From Variovorax sp. PBL-H6 (GTDB taxonomy: Bacteria > Pseudomonadota > Gammaproteobacteria > Burkholderiales > Burkholderiaceae_C): DNA of 64,000 nucleotides. The notes under the pieces were generated by a model. The model made no database searches. It was given only the letters and a program-made list of their open reading frames with translations, and was not told where the DNA came from. The stretch lies in assembly GCF_901827155.1 (NCBI RefSeq), contig NZ_LR594659.1, forward strand, positions 2,666,001-2,730,000, read 5' to 3'. The position numbers were made by a program, and so were the translations under genes. Positions 13,146 through 23,380 of the stretch are shown here, piece by piece; position 1 is the stretch's first letter; the number at the start of each line of letters is the position of its first letter.

Positions 13146-13670
13146 TCAGTGCAGCGTGTCGTTGCCCGGCGCGGCCGGCGCAACCTTGAAGAAGCCGGTA
13201 CCGGCCGTGCCGCGGCCGATCTCCTCCTCGGTGGCTTCGCGCACCGAGCGCACGGTCAGATCGAGCCGCAGCGCGATGCCCGCGAGCGGGTGGTTGCCGT
13301 CCAGCACAAGGTGCTCGGGGTAGATCTCGCTCACCGTGTAGATCGCGTCCCTGGGGATGTCCGGGTTCACGCCGGCCGGCAGCGCGGCGCCGTCGAAGGT
13401 CATGCCTTCCTCGATGCCTTCTGGAAAGAGGCTGCGCGGCTCGAGGAAGAGCAACTGGTCGTTGAAGTCGCCGAAGGCCTGCTCGGGCTCGAGCTGCAGC
13501 TGCACGCGCGCGCCGGGCTCATGGCCGAGCAGCGCGGACTCGATGACAGCAAAGAGATCATCGCCACCGACCAGGAACTCCACCGGTTCCTCGAGCACGT
13601 CCAGCACGTCGCCGAGGGTGTCCTTCAGCGTCCAGGTCAGGCCGACCACGCATTGTTCAGAGATTTCCAT
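13146..13670 (-). CDS. FKBP-type peptidyl-prolyl isomerase (SlpA/SlyD-like)
   Basis: A 174-residue SlyD-type isomerase and chaperone. The N-terminal FKBP half has LTWTLKDTLGDVLDV and EPVEFLVGGDDLF. The insert-in-flap domain is visible from about residue 75 (AFGDFNDQLLFLEPRSLFP), followed by HLVLDGNHPLAGIALRLDLTV, the standard closing motif. It lacks the long His/Cys metal-binding tail of E. coli SlyD, so SlpA-like is the better description. It is divergent from the oxygenase gene, 14 bases apart. Confidence 0.9.
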   Translation of the reverse strand: MEISEQCVVGLTWTLKDTLGDVLDVLEEPVEFLVGGDDLFAVIESALLGHEPGARVQLQLEPEQAFGDFNDQLLFLEPRSLFPEGIEEGMTFDGAALPAGVNPDIPRDAIYTVSEIYPEHLVLDGNHPLAGIALRLDLTVRSVREATEEEIGRGTAGTGFFKVAPAAPGNDTLH

Positions 13671-13684
13671 ACGAGAATTCTCCC

Positions 13685-14827
13685 ATGGAGATTGAACGAC
13701 CCCTGGCTCTGCTCGGAGGCCTCAGCGCCTCGCAATTCATGCGGCGCCATTGGCAGAAGAAGCCCTTGCTCGTGCGCCAGGCCGTTCCAGGCATGGTGCC
13801 ACTGATCGGGCGAGAGGCGCTGTTTTCAATGGCTGGCCGCGAGGAGGTCGAGTCGCGGCTGATCCGTCACGGCAAGAGCGGCTGGGTACTCAAGCACGGC
13901 CCTTTCGCGCGTCGAGCGCTGCCTTCGCCGAAGCAGGCTGCGTGGACCCTGCTGGTCCAGGGAGTGGACCAGCATGACCAAGGCGTGCATGAACTGTTGC
14001 AGCAGTTTCGTTTCGTGCCCGATGCGAGGCTCGACGACCTGATGATCAGCTATGCAAGCGACACCGGCGGCGTCGGCGCGCACTTCGACAGCTACGACGT
14101 GTTCCTGCTGCAGGCGCACGGACGCCGCCGCTGGTCCATCGGCAGGCAGCGCGACCTGCGCCTGGAGCCCGGCCTGCCGCTCAAGATCCTCGCGCATTTC
14201 GAGCCCGAGCAGAGCTTCGTGCTCGAGCCCGGCGACATGCTCTACCTGCCGCCGCGCTATGCGCACGACGGGGTCGCCGAGGGCGGTGATTGCATGACCT
14301 ACTCCATCGGGCTGCGCGCACCGGCGGCTGCGCCGCTGGGCGCCGACCTCCTGGCTCGCATCGCGGAGGCGCAGGCCGAACTGCTGCAGGACGCGCCTGC
14401 CGGACCGGCCGTTCACTACAAGGACCCGGCGCAGCCCGCGGTGGCCGCGCCGGCCGAAATGCCGCGTGCGCTGCAGGCGTTCGCGCGCGAGGCCGTGCTC
14501 GCGGCGCTGCGCGATCCCGATGCCATCGACCGCGCCCTCGGCGAATCGATGACCGAGCCCGGACCCACTGTGTGGTTCGAACAAGGCGAGCCGCCGGCCG
14601 CATTGAACGGCGTGTCACTCGACCGCCGCACACGCATGCTCTACGACGCGCGCCATCTCTACATCAACGGCGAGAGCTTTCGTGCCTCGGGCCGCGACGC
14701 CCGGCTCATGCGTCGCCTCGCGGACCAGCGCGCGCTGAAGCCGCGCGATCTTGCGACAGCAAGCGACGATGCGCGCGCATTGCTGCAAGACTGGTGCGAA
14801 GCGGGTTGGCTGCATGCCGACGAATGA
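13685..14827 (+). CDS. RoxA/YcfD-like cupin 2-oxoglutarate oxygenase
   Basis: A 380-residue JmjC-type Fe(II)/2-oxoglutarate oxygenase. The iron-binding triad is His133, Asp135 (GAHFDSYD) and His194 (PPRYAHDG). RoxA/YcfD hydroxylates an arginine in ribosomal protein L16. The start LGGLSASQFMRRHWQKKPLLVRQ and the winged-helix C-terminal part (LMRRLADQRALKPRDLA) fit that family. The target is inferred from family membership only. The open frame overlaps the next gene by about 14 bases. Confidence 0.9.
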   Translation: MEIERPLALLGGLSASQFMRRHWQKKPLLVRQAVPGMVPLIGREALFSMAGREEVESRLIRHGKSGWVLKHGPFARRALPSPKQAAWTLLVQGVDQHDQGVHELLQQFRFVPDARLDDLMISYASDTGGVGAHFDSYDVFLLQAHGRRRWSIGRQRDLRLEPGLPLKILAHFEPEQSFVLEPGDMLYLPPRYAHDGVAEGGDCMTYSIGLRAPAAAPLGADLLARIAEAQAELLQDAPAGPAVHYKDPAQPAVAAPAEMPRALQAFAREAVLAALRDPDAIDRALGESMTEPGPTVWFEQGEPPAALNGVSLDRRTRMLYDARHLYINGESFRASGRDARLMRRLADQRALKPRDLATASDDARALLQDWCEAGWLHADE

Positions 14828-15323
14828 AATGTCGATCGACAACGCATTGCCCGAGGGCGCCTTCGACGGTCGCCGCGCCTTCGAGTCACACCTGCATGCC
14901 GCGCTGGCCGCGGCCGCGCGCGAGAACTGGCGCGAGATCGTGCTCGCCGATCCGGCCTTCATCGACTGGCCGCTCGGGGAACGTGCCATGGCCGAGGCCC
15001 TGCAAGCCTGGTCGGCAGCGGGGCGCACCTTCGTGATGCTGGCGCAGCGCTTCGACGTGTTCGAGCGCGAGCATGCGCGTTTCGTGACATGGCGGCGCAT
15101 CTGGAGCCACATCATCGATTGCCGTGCCTGCAATGGGCCGGGACTGCCGCAGGTGCCGAGCGGCATCTGGACGCCGGGCTGGTTTCTGGCGCGTGTCGAC
15201 GCGGAGCGGGTGCGCGGCGTCTGTGGCCGCGATCCGGAGCGCCGGCGTGCCCTGCGCGAGCGCATCGACGAATGCATGCGCCATGCAAAACCGGCATTTG
15301 CGGCCACGACGCTGGGCTTGTAA
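14814..15323 (+). CDS. Conserved hypothetical protein downstream of RoxA
   Basis: A 169-residue cytosolic protein with no signal peptide. Visible features are an acidic start, a ESHLHAALAAAARENWREIV helix, the segment DWPLGERAMAEALQAWSAAG, a WRRIWSHIIDCRACNG stretch with two cysteines, and PSGIWTPGWFLARVD. The composition suggests a nuclease/phospholipase-D-like alpha/beta fold, but I cannot name it. ATG at 14814 overlaps roxA; the ATG at 14829, just after the roxA stop, is equally plausible. Co-translation with the oxygenase gene is likely. Confidence 0.72.
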   Translation: MPTNEMSIDNALPEGAFDGRRAFESHLHAALAAAARENWREIVLADPAFIDWPLGERAMAEALQAWSAAGRTFVMLAQRFDVFEREHARFVTWRRIWSHIIDCRACNGPGLPQVPSGIWTPGWFLARVDAERVRGVCGRDPERRRALRERIDECMRHAKPAFAATTLGL

Positions 15324-15414
15324 GCCAAAGCCGCGAATCGTGGCGCAACAGGCGGTTCACCGAGGGTACAGGTCTAGAATTTTTTCTTCGAGACCAATCC
15401 AAAGGAGCCCTGTA

Positions 15415-15708
15415 ATGAGAAAGTCCGCCCTGCTCGCCTCGTTGACCGTCGCGGTGGCCCTTGCCGCCTGCGGCAAGAAGGAGGAGTCCGCGCCGGCCGT
15501 CGTGACCCCGCCGCCAGCTGCAACGACGCCGGCACCCGCTCCGACGCCTGCACCGGCGCCAGCACCCGACACTTCGTCGTCCTCCTCGTCCTCGTCCTCG
15601 ATGCCTTCCGCCACGCCGGCCCCCTCGCCGGGAGCTTCTTCGGCGCTCGACTCGGCCAATTCAGCCACGGATGCTGCCAAGAAGAAGGAAGACGCACCCA
15701 AGCAGTGA
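15415..15708 (+). CDS. Low-complexity Pro/Ala/Ser lipoprotein
   Basis: A 97-residue predicted lipoprotein. The signal peptide ends AVALAAC (Cys19 lipidation), followed by KKEE and then a low-complexity body of Pro/Ala repeats, a run of nine serines and a basic KKKEDAPKQ end. No folded domain is apparent; it may be an envelope spacer. The ATG is preceded by AAAGGAG, and a strong terminator lies 23 bases after the stop, so it is probably monocistronic and well expressed. Confidence 0.75.
   Translation: MRKSALLASLTVAVALAACGKKEESAPAVVTPPPAATTPAPAPTPAPAPAPDTSSSSSSSSSMPSATPAPSPGASSALDSANSATDAAKKKEDAPKQ
15571..15600 (+). repeat. Serine-codon microsatellite inside the lipoprotein gene
   Basis: A run of TCG/TCC codons, including the hexamer TCCTCG repeated in tandem, encodes nine consecutive serines. 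Slippage here would change the protein by whole codons or shift its frame. Confidence 0.7.
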
Positions 15709-15731
15709 TGCAGTGATGCAGCTTCGCCAGG

Positions 15732-15759
15732 AGGCCGCCCGAGGGCGGCCTTTCTTTTT
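15732..15759 (+). terminator. Intrinsic terminator of the lipoprotein gene
   Basis: AGGCCGCCC-GA-GGGCGGCCT forms a 9-base-pair GC-rich stem with a tight loop, followed by TTTCTTTTT. It lies 23 bases after the stop and reaches the stop codon of the convergent gene. Confidence 0.88.
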
Positions 15760-16540
15760 ATGCGCGGAGCTCCAGCCAGCCAGAGCCTTCGGCCGCGTCG
15801 GCCGTGAGCATCTCGTGCTCGCTCGCGCCGAGCGCCTCGGCCATCGCGCGGCGCACGAGCTCGGGACGGTTGTTTTGTTCGCTGAGGTGCGCACCCAGCA
15901 TGTACTGCAGGCCATCGTGGCACAGCGCCTGCGCGATGGCTGCCGCGGCGGCGTTGGACAGGTGGCCGTAGTTGCCGCCCACGCGCAGCTTGAGGAAGGG
16001 CGGATAGGCCGAGCGGGCCAGCATGTCGCTGTCGTGGTTGAACTCGAGCATCAGGGCGTCGATTCCCGCCAGGCACGCGAGCACGTGCGGCGTTGCGTGC
16101 CCCAGGTCGGTCAACACGCCGAGGCTGCGCGCGCCATCGCTGCAGCGCAGTTGCAGCGGCTCGCGCGCATCGTGCGGCACCGTGAAGGGCTGGACCAGGA
16201 GGTCGCCGACCTCGATGTCGTTCCCGTCCCGCGCGAGGTGCAGGCGCCCCTCGAAGTCGTGCCCGCCGGCTGCAAGCCAGGTGCCCTCGCTCATCCAGAC
16301 GGGAATGCGCTCGCGCCTCGACAGCGCACGGGCGCAGCCGATGTGATCGCCGTGCTCGTGGGTGATGAAGATCGCATCGATGTCGCAGGCCGCGAGGCCC
16401 GTGCGCGCCAGGCGTGCATCGAGGTGCTTGAGCCCGAAGCCGCAATCGATCAGCAGCCTCGAGCGGCGCCCGCCGCTGGTCGCCTCGACCAGCGTGGCAT
16501 TGCCCGTGCTGCCGCTGCCCAGGCTGCGGAAGCGCAGCAC
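15758..16540 (-). CDS. Metallo-beta-lactamase fold hydrolase (YycJ/WalJ-like)
   Basis: A 260-residue MBL-fold protein. The start MLRFRSLGSGSTGNATLVE and the motif THEHGDH (His61, His63, Asp65, His66) place it in the YycJ/WalJ group of putative nucleases. Further metal ligands are likely in LTDLGHAT and the ...LGAHLSEQNN end. It is the last gene of the minus-strand dapA-bamC run, an order often conserved in Comamonadaceae. Substrate unknown; a DNA exonuclease role is inferred from the family. Confidence 0.88.
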   Translation of the reverse strand: MLRFRSLGSGSTGNATLVEATSGGRRSRLLIDCGFGLKHLDARLARTGLAACDIDAIFITHEHGDHIGCARALSRRERIPVWMSEGTWLAAGGHDFEGRLHLARDGNDIEVGDLLVQPFTVPHDAREPLQLRCSDGARSLGVLTDLGHATPHVLACLAGIDALMLEFNHDSDMLARSAYPPFLKLRVGGNYGHLSNAAAAAIAQALCHDGLQYMLGAHLSEQNNRPELVRRAMAEALGASEHEMLTADAAEGSGWLELRA

Positions 16541-16563
16541 CTAGATGGACCTGGGGGAGAGCG

Positions 16564-17649
16564 TCATTTCAAGTCGTCGGCAATGACCTGGACGATGCGC
16601 TGCGCGTTGGCCGATGTTTCGGCTGCGCCGCTGTCGTTCTGTACCGACACCGTGCTCGTCTCGCCCTGGCCCTTGACCATGATGCGGAACTTGAGCGGCG
16701 CTTCGGTCTTGCTCGAGCTGAAGATCTTCGAGAAGAAGCCCGGCTCCTTCTTGTCGGGGTTCGGGGGAACGTAGCGCACGAAGTACACGCCGGCAGCCCG
16801 GTCGCGGTCCTCGACCGTGAAGCCGGTGCGGTCGAGTGCCAGGCCGACGCGGCGCCAGGCGCGATCGAAGTTCTCGTTGATCTGCACCACGGGCTGGCCG
16901 CCGACATTGGAAACGCTCGCCGTCCGTGCAGGCGCGCTGGTTTGCGCAACAAGCTTCGCCTGTTCCTGCGATACACCCAGCTTCACCATCAGTCGCCTCA
17001 GGAATTCCGTCTCGAGTTCGGGATCGCTGGGGCGCGCCTGCCAGACCGTCTGATCCTGCCGAACGTTGGTGTAGACCTCCTGCATGCCGCGATGGCTGAC
17101 GAAGATCTCGGTGGTGCCGTTGGCACCGCGTTCGATGCGGGTGCGGAAGCGGTCGAGCTCGCCGGTGGAGTAGATCGCGTCGACCAGCTTGCCCAGCGTG
17201 CCGCGGATCACGTCCTGCGGCAGCTTGGCGCGGTTCTCGGCCCAATCGGTTTCCATGATGCCGAGGTTGCGCTGCTCGGTGGTCAGCAGGAAACCGTTCT
17301 CCTGCCAGAAGTCCTTGATGGGGTCCCAGAGCTGGTCGGCCGGGCGGCTGACCACGATCCAGCGCTGGGTGCCCGAGCGCTCCATGCGCACGTCACCAAG
17401 ATTGGAGACTGCCGTAGGGATGCTGGGTGCGTTCGCGGCGCCTGCCTGAAAGGCATTGGCCGAGACCGCGTTGCCGGGCACGGCGTAGCGGTTCTCGCGC
17501 GACAGTTGCGTGAGGTCCGGTGGCACTTCGAGCGAAGGGGCCTTTCCGGCGCTCTTGTAGTCGATCTTGTCGCTCTCGAGGACCGAGCAGGCGGCGAGGC
17601 TGGCGACCAGGGCCAGCAATGCGAATCGCGAAAAGGTGTTCAACGTCAT
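16564..17649 (-). CDS. bamC: Outer-membrane assembly lipoprotein BamC
   Basis: A 361-residue lipoprotein of the Bam complex, which folds beta-barrel proteins into the outer membrane. The signal peptide ends LVASLAAC (Cys at about residue 21), followed by the unstructured SDKIDYKSAGKAPSLEVPPD segment that binds BamD. Two helix-grip domains follow (about 95-215 and 245-361). The ATG at 17649 is preceded by AAGGAA; upstream in-frame codons do not look coding. It follows dapA by 108 bases, the classical dapA-bamC order. Confidence 0.93.
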   Translation of the reverse strand: MTLNTFSRFALLALVASLAACSVLESDKIDYKSAGKAPSLEVPPDLTQLSRENRYAVPGNAVSANAFQAGAANAPSIPTAVSNLGDVRMERSGTQRWIVVSRPADQLWDPIKDFWQENGFLLTTEQRNLGIMETDWAENRAKLPQDVIRGTLGKLVDAIYSTGELDRFRTRIERGANGTTEIFVSHRGMQEVYTNVRQDQTVWQARPSDPELETEFLRRLMVKLGVSQEQAKLVAQTSAPARTASVSNVGGQPVVQINENFDRAWRRVGLALDRTGFTVEDRDRAAGVYFVRYVPPNPDKKEPGFFSKIFSSSKTEAPLKFRIMVKGQGETSTVSVQNDSGAAETSANAQRIVQVIADDLK

Positions 17650-17757
17650 CTTCCTTGTGGAATGTTTAGCACAATCGTCAGGCTGCAGCGCCGCTGTGTC
17701 AGAGCGCCGGCCCTGCAAAAGGTTGCCGGCGTCGAGGTGCGGCAGGTAAAGATGGGA

Positions 17758-18684
17758 TCAGTCCTTGAGGAGGCCGGTGGCACGCAGCGCGGATTCGACG
17801 ACCGGCCGGGCGGACTCGGCGAGTTCCGTCATCGGCAGGCGCAGGGCCCCGCCGCACAAACCCAGCCTTGCCATGGCCCACTTCAGCGGAATCGGGTTCG
17901 GCTCGACGAACAGATGGCGATGCAGCGGCATCAGCTCGAACTGGATCTGCATCGCGCGCTTCGCGTCGCCGGCGAGGGCCGCCACGCAGAGCTCGTGCAT
18001 CTTTCGAGGCGCGATGTTGGCCGTCACGCTGATGTTGCCCTGGCCGCCGCACAGCATCAGCGCGACAGCGCTGGGGTCGTCGCCCGAGTACACGGCGAAG
18101 TGCTTCGGCACATCGCGGATCAGCCACTGCGCACGCTCGATGTTGCCAGTGGCTTCCTTGATGCCCACGATGCCGGGCACCTGCGCCAGGCGCAGCACGG
18201 TGTCGTGCGCCATATCGGCGACCGTGCGACCGGGCACGTTGTAGAGCACGACGGGGAGGTCGCCGACCGCCTCGGCGATGGCCTTGAAGTGCTGGTACTG
18301 GCCTTCCTGCGTCGGCTTGTTGTAGTAGGGCACGACCTGCAACTGCGAATCGGCGCCAACACCTTTGGCGAATCGGGCAAGCTCGATGGCCTCCTTCGTC
18401 GAATTGGCGCCGCAGCCGGCCATCACGGGCACGCGACCGCGGGCCTGCTCGACGGACACACGGATGATCTCGCAGTGCTCCTCGACGTTCACCGTCGGCG
18501 ACTCGCCGGTGGTGCCGACCACGCCCAGGCAATCGGTGCCTTCGTCGATGTGCCAGTCGATCAGCCGGCGCAAGGCGGGATAGTCGACGCTGCCGTCGTC
18601 ATGCATCGGCGTGACGAGCGCGACGATGCTGCCTGTCAGTTGCTCCAAGGGGGGTCTCTTTGTCGGTTGCGGAAAGGCAGCCAT
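17758..18684 (-). CDS. dapA: 4-hydroxy-tetrahydrodipicolinate synthase DapA
   Basis: A 308-residue enzyme condensing pyruvate with aspartate semialdehyde in lysine and diaminopimelate synthesis. Schiff-base Lys176 lies in GIKEATGN; Tyr148 in LYNVPGRT and the VVGTTGESP loop complete the active site. The protein has about 16 extra N-terminal residues compared with E. coli DapA. The ATG at 18684 lacks a clear Shine-Dalgarno, and the TTG at codon 13 is an alternative. The preceding gene ends 25 bases upstream. Confidence 0.96.
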   Translation of the reverse strand: MAAFPQPTKRPPLEQLTGSIVALVTPMHDDGSVDYPALRRLIDWHIDEGTDCLGVVGTTGESPTVNVEEHCEIIRVSVEQARGRVPVMAGCGANSTKEAIELARFAKGVGADSQLQVVPYYNKPTQEGQYQHFKAIAEAVGDLPVVLYNVPGRTVADMAHDTVLRLAQVPGIVGIKEATGNIERAQWLIRDVPKHFAVYSGDDPSAVALMLCGGQGNISVTANIAPRKMHELCVAALAGDAKRAMQIQFELMPLHRHLFVEPNPIPLKWAMARLGLCGGALRLPMTELAESARPVVESALRATGLLKD

Positions 18685-18709
18685 TCTACTGACTGGTCCG
18701 GCAGGCCAG

Positions 18710-19252
18710 TCAGAGGGGGTAGCGCAAAGGGGTGCGGGCCGCGCCTTCCGGCGGCCGGACGGCTGCGATCCGCTGCACGAAGCGTTCGGGCCCTGAAAGA
18801 AAACCGTCTTCGTAGGCGATCACGCGCAGCCCGGCGCAGGCGGCGAGCAGCTCGCCCGGTTGCAGCAGGAAGTCCTGCCGCGAGGGCTTGCCCACGCTCT
18901 CGTTGCCGGCGGCGAAGGTCTCGTAGAGCAGCACGCCGCCGGGCGCCACCGCCGCCACGATGTCGGGCAGCCGCGCGCGCCATAGGTAGTGGGTCACGAC
19001 CACAGCGCCGAAGAGCTGGCCGGCGAAGGGCCATGGGCCCTGCTCGATGTCGGCCAGCACTGCAAGGCCAAAGCGGGACGCGGACGCGATCGCCTCGGGA
19101 GCCCGATCCACGCCCGTGACCGCGTGTCCACGCTGCGCGAACCATTGCATGTGCCTCCCCCCGCCGCAGGCCACGTCGAGCACGGTCGCGCCCGGGGCGA
19201 GCAGGTGCGACCAGCGCGCGACCCAGGGGGAGGGCGGGAGATCGTGGCTCAG
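18710..19252 (-). CDS. SAM-dependent class I methyltransferase
   Basis: The Rossmann-fold motif [19 protein letters not shown] is followed by [10 protein letters not shown] (motif II) and [16 protein letters not shown]. Substrate unknown. The only standard start codon is the GTG at 19183, which would cut into the first beta strand. The same frame continues upstream through [19 protein letters not shown], which resembles the N-terminus of related methyltransferases, back to a CTG (19252-19250) overlapping the stop of the preceding mini-gene. I therefore extend to that CTG (about 180 residues). The alternative is 157 residues from 19183. Confidence 0.75.
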   Translation of the reverse strand: MSHDLPPSPWVARWSHLLAPGATVLDVACGGGRHMQWFAQRGHAVTGVDRAPEAIASASRFGLAVLADIEQGPWPFAGQLFGAVVVTHYLWRARLPDIVAAVAPGGVLLYETFAAGNESVGKPSRQDFLLQPGELLAACAGLRVIAYEDGFLSGPERFVQRIAAVRPPEGAARTPLRYPL

Positions 19253-19389
19253 AAGCAGGCCCAGAGCTGGTCGACCAGCCCGACCAGGAAAGCGGGGCGC
19301 GTGTAGAGGCCGAACACTGCCAGCAGCGCCAGCGCTGCGGCGGCCAGCCAGCCGGCATGCACGAGATGGTGGCGCGTGCTCGGGCGCAT
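19249..19389 (-). CDS. 46-residue single-pass membrane peptide
   Basis: This ORF starts with the ATG at 19389, four bases after the MFS stop, and ends with TGA at 19249-19251, overlapping the methyltransferase frame. The product begins MRPSTRHHLVHAGW and has one hydrophobic helix (WLAAAALALLAVFGLYTRPA), ending VDQLWACF. It fits exactly between two genes of the same run, which argues that it is translated. I know no function. Confidence 0.6.
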   Translation of the reverse strand: MRPSTRHHLVHAGWLAAAALALLAVFGLYTRPAFLVGLVDQLWACF

Positions 19390-19393
19390 GGGT

Positions 19394-20614
19394 TCAGGCG
19401 GGCTGAGGGGCCGGCCGGCGCACGATCGCGCCTTCCTTGACCGGCAGGTTGACCACCGCCGCGAACACGCCCAGCGCGATCGCCAGGTACCAGACGATGT
19501 TGTAGCTGCCGGTGCTGTCGTAGAGGTAGCCGCCGAGCCAGACGCCGAGGAAGGAGCCGACCTGGTGGCTCAGGAACACGAAGCCGCCCAGCATCGAGAG
19601 ATGCGCCACGCCGAAGATCTGGGCCACGATGCCGCTGGTGAGCGGCACGGTCGACAGCCAGAGGAAGCCCATCACGCTCGCGAAGACGTACACCGAAAGG
19701 GGCGTGATCGGCGCCGCCAGGAAGACCGCGATCGTCGCCGCACGGCTGAAGTAGATGACCGACAGCAGCTTGCGCTTGGCGAGCCGCGCCCCGAGAGACC
19801 CGGCGACATAGGTGCCGAACACGTTGAACAGGCCGACGAGCGCCAGCGCATAGCTGGCCACTTCGGGCGAGAGCCCCTTGTCGCGCAGGTAGCTCGGCAT
19901 GTGCACGCCGATGAAGGCCAACTGGAAGCCGCAGACGAAATAGCCCGCCATCAGCAACACGAAGCTGGGGTACTTGAAGGCCTCGCCCACGGCCTGGAGG
20001 ATGGTCTGATCGCGGTGGGCGACGGCGGCGTGCCCGACGCGTGGCTCGCGCAGGCCGAACGCGAGCGGCACGATCAGCAGCACCATGACCGCCAGCACCA
20101 GCAGGGCCGTATGCCAGCCGAAGCCCGCGATCAGCTGCCCCTCTACCGGGACCATCAGGAACTGGCCGAAGGAGCCCGCCGCGGCCGCCACGCCCATCGC
20201 CCAGGATCGCCGCTCGACCGGGATCTGCCGGCCGATCACGCCGTAGATCACGGCGTAGGTGGTGCCGGCCTGCGCCGCGCCGATCAGCACGCCGGCCGTC
20301 AGCGCAAACAGGAGCGGCGTCGGCGACAGCGCCATGCCCGCGAGCCCGGCTGCGTAGAGCACGGCTCCCGCCACCAGCACCCGGAAGGCGCCCAGCTTGT
20401 CGGCCAGCATGCCGGCGAAGACACCGATCACGCCCCAGGCAAGGTTCTGAATGGCGAGCGCCATCGAGAAGCTCTGGCGCGACCAGCCCTGCTCCTGCGT
20501 GATCGGCTGGAGCCACAATCCGAAGCCGTGGCGGATCCCCATGGACAGGGTGACGATCATCGCGCCGCAGAAAAGAACCTGCTTGAGCGAGAGCGGCTGG
20601 GATTGAGCGTGCAT
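19394..20614 (-). CDS. MFS transporter (oxalate/formate antiporter-like or YbfB-like)
   Basis: A 406-residue major facilitator with about twelve hydrophobic helices. The TM2-3 loop contains AGMLADKLGAFRVLVAGAVL and the central loop the related LGARLAKRKLLSVIYF. The N-terminal stretch LSMGIRHGFGLWLQPITQEQGW resembles monocarboxylate-type carriers. Substrate cannot be assigned. ATG 20614 is chosen because the longer frame upstream is non-coding. It is divergent from parE (152 bases) and first in a minus-strand run reaching the MBL gene at 15758. Confidence 0.85.
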   Translation of the reverse strand: MHAQSQPLSLKQVLFCGAMIVTLSMGIRHGFGLWLQPITQEQGWSRQSFSMALAIQNLAWGVIGVFAGMLADKLGAFRVLVAGAVLYAAGLAGMALSPTPLLFALTAGVLIGAAQAGTTYAVIYGVIGRQIPVERRSWAMGVAAAAGSFGQFLMVPVEGQLIAGFGWHTALLVLAVMVLLIVPLAFGLREPRVGHAAVAHRDQTILQAVGEAFKYPSFVLLMAGYFVCGFQLAFIGVHMPSYLRDKGLSPEVASYALALVGLFNVFGTYVAGSLGARLAKRKLLSVIYFSRAATIAVFLAAPITPLSVYVFASVMGFLWLSTVPLTSGIVAQIFGVAHLSMLGGFVFLSHQVGSFLGVWLGGYLYDSTGSYNIVWYLAIALGVFAAVVNLPVKEGAIVRRPAPQPA

Positions 20615-20752
20615 CCGGCGACTGTATCCAAAAGGACCGGAGTCCATCCGCAACGCTGCGACGGGCATTGTTGATTTTTTCGTCGAGCGTTGATGCGGCG
20701 TGCGCATCAGCGTGGCTCTGTATGTCCATCCAGGTTTTCGGGAGCCCACGCA

Positions 20753-20758
20753 TACAAT
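20753..20758 (+). promoter_or_regulatory. Possible -10 element giving a leaderless parE transcript
   Basis: TACAAT lies 8 bases before the parE ATG at 20767 and the gap (CCGCCCCC) holds no Shine-Dalgarno. The expected transcription start falls on or next to the ATG. The -35 region is weak. Confidence 0.3.
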
Positions 20759-20766
20759 CCGCCCCC

Positions 20767-22743
<1,977 letters not shown>

Positions 22744-22767
22744 GCAAAACCGGGCGCGCCGGATCGC

Positions 22768-23337
22768 TCAGGACATGAAGGCCCCGGGCACCGGCGCCTC
22801 GCCGAGTGCGTTGCGCAGCACCGCCCAGTGCATCGCCTCGTCGCCGAGGATGCTCGCGGCGGCCTTCGCCAGCGCACGGTCGTCGAACATCGGTACCGCG
22901 CCCAGGTAGGCGCTGACGGCGCCTTGTTCCAGCTTGGCTGCGAAGCGCAGCACATCGGCCTGCGACTTCAGCTGCGAGGTCGGGAAGTCGTATTTCGCCT
23001 TCGCACTCACGGCCTTGCCGCCGAGCTTCTCGACCGTTGCCGCGAGCAGCGCGGCATGGGCCCGGTGGTGGCCCTGGAAAGTCAGGGCGAGGTCGAGCAC
23101 GGGCTTGTCGAGCAGCTTGCTCTCGGCTCCGACCTGGTAGGCCGCGATGGCTTCGAGCTCGGACCCAAGCGCGGTGTTGAGGATCTGCGCATCGCTCGCC
23201 GCGTCCCCGCCGGCCTGGGCCGCGAGCGTGTCGTTGCCTGCCAGCAGTGCGACGGCAGCACCCGACAGCAGCAGGCCCGAGCGGCCGAGGAAGTAGCGTC
23301 GCGCGGCGACGGGCGTGGGCATCCGAAGGAAGGACAT
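22768..23337 (-). CDS. Tat-exported ferritin-like domain protein
   Basis: A 189-residue protein. The N-terminus has a twin-arginine motif (ARRYFLGRSG) followed by LLLSGAAVALLAG, pointing to Tat export. The mature part is a four-helix ferritin-like domain: NTALGSELEAIAAYQVGAES, TFQGHHRAHAALLAATVEKL, KLEQGAVSAYLGAVPMF and ILGDEAMHWAVLRNAL, with Glu and His residues placed to bind two metals. Tat export suits a cofactor loaded in the cytosol. It lies 43 bases below an ECF sigma gene and is probably its co-transcribed target. Enzyme activity unknown. Confidence 0.85.
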   Translation of the reverse strand: MSFLRMPTPVAARRYFLGRSGLLLSGAAVALLAGNDTLAAQAGGDAASDAQILNTALGSELEAIAAYQVGAESKLLDKPVLDLALTFQGHHRAHAALLAATVEKLGGKAVSAKAKYDFPTSQLKSQADVLRFAAKLEQGAVSAYLGAVPMFDDRALAKAAASILGDEAMHWAVLRNALGEAPVPGAFMS

Positions 23338-23380
23338 GGCGGTCTCCTTGAAAAGGGTGAGTCAGGGTGGGTGGAAAGAA

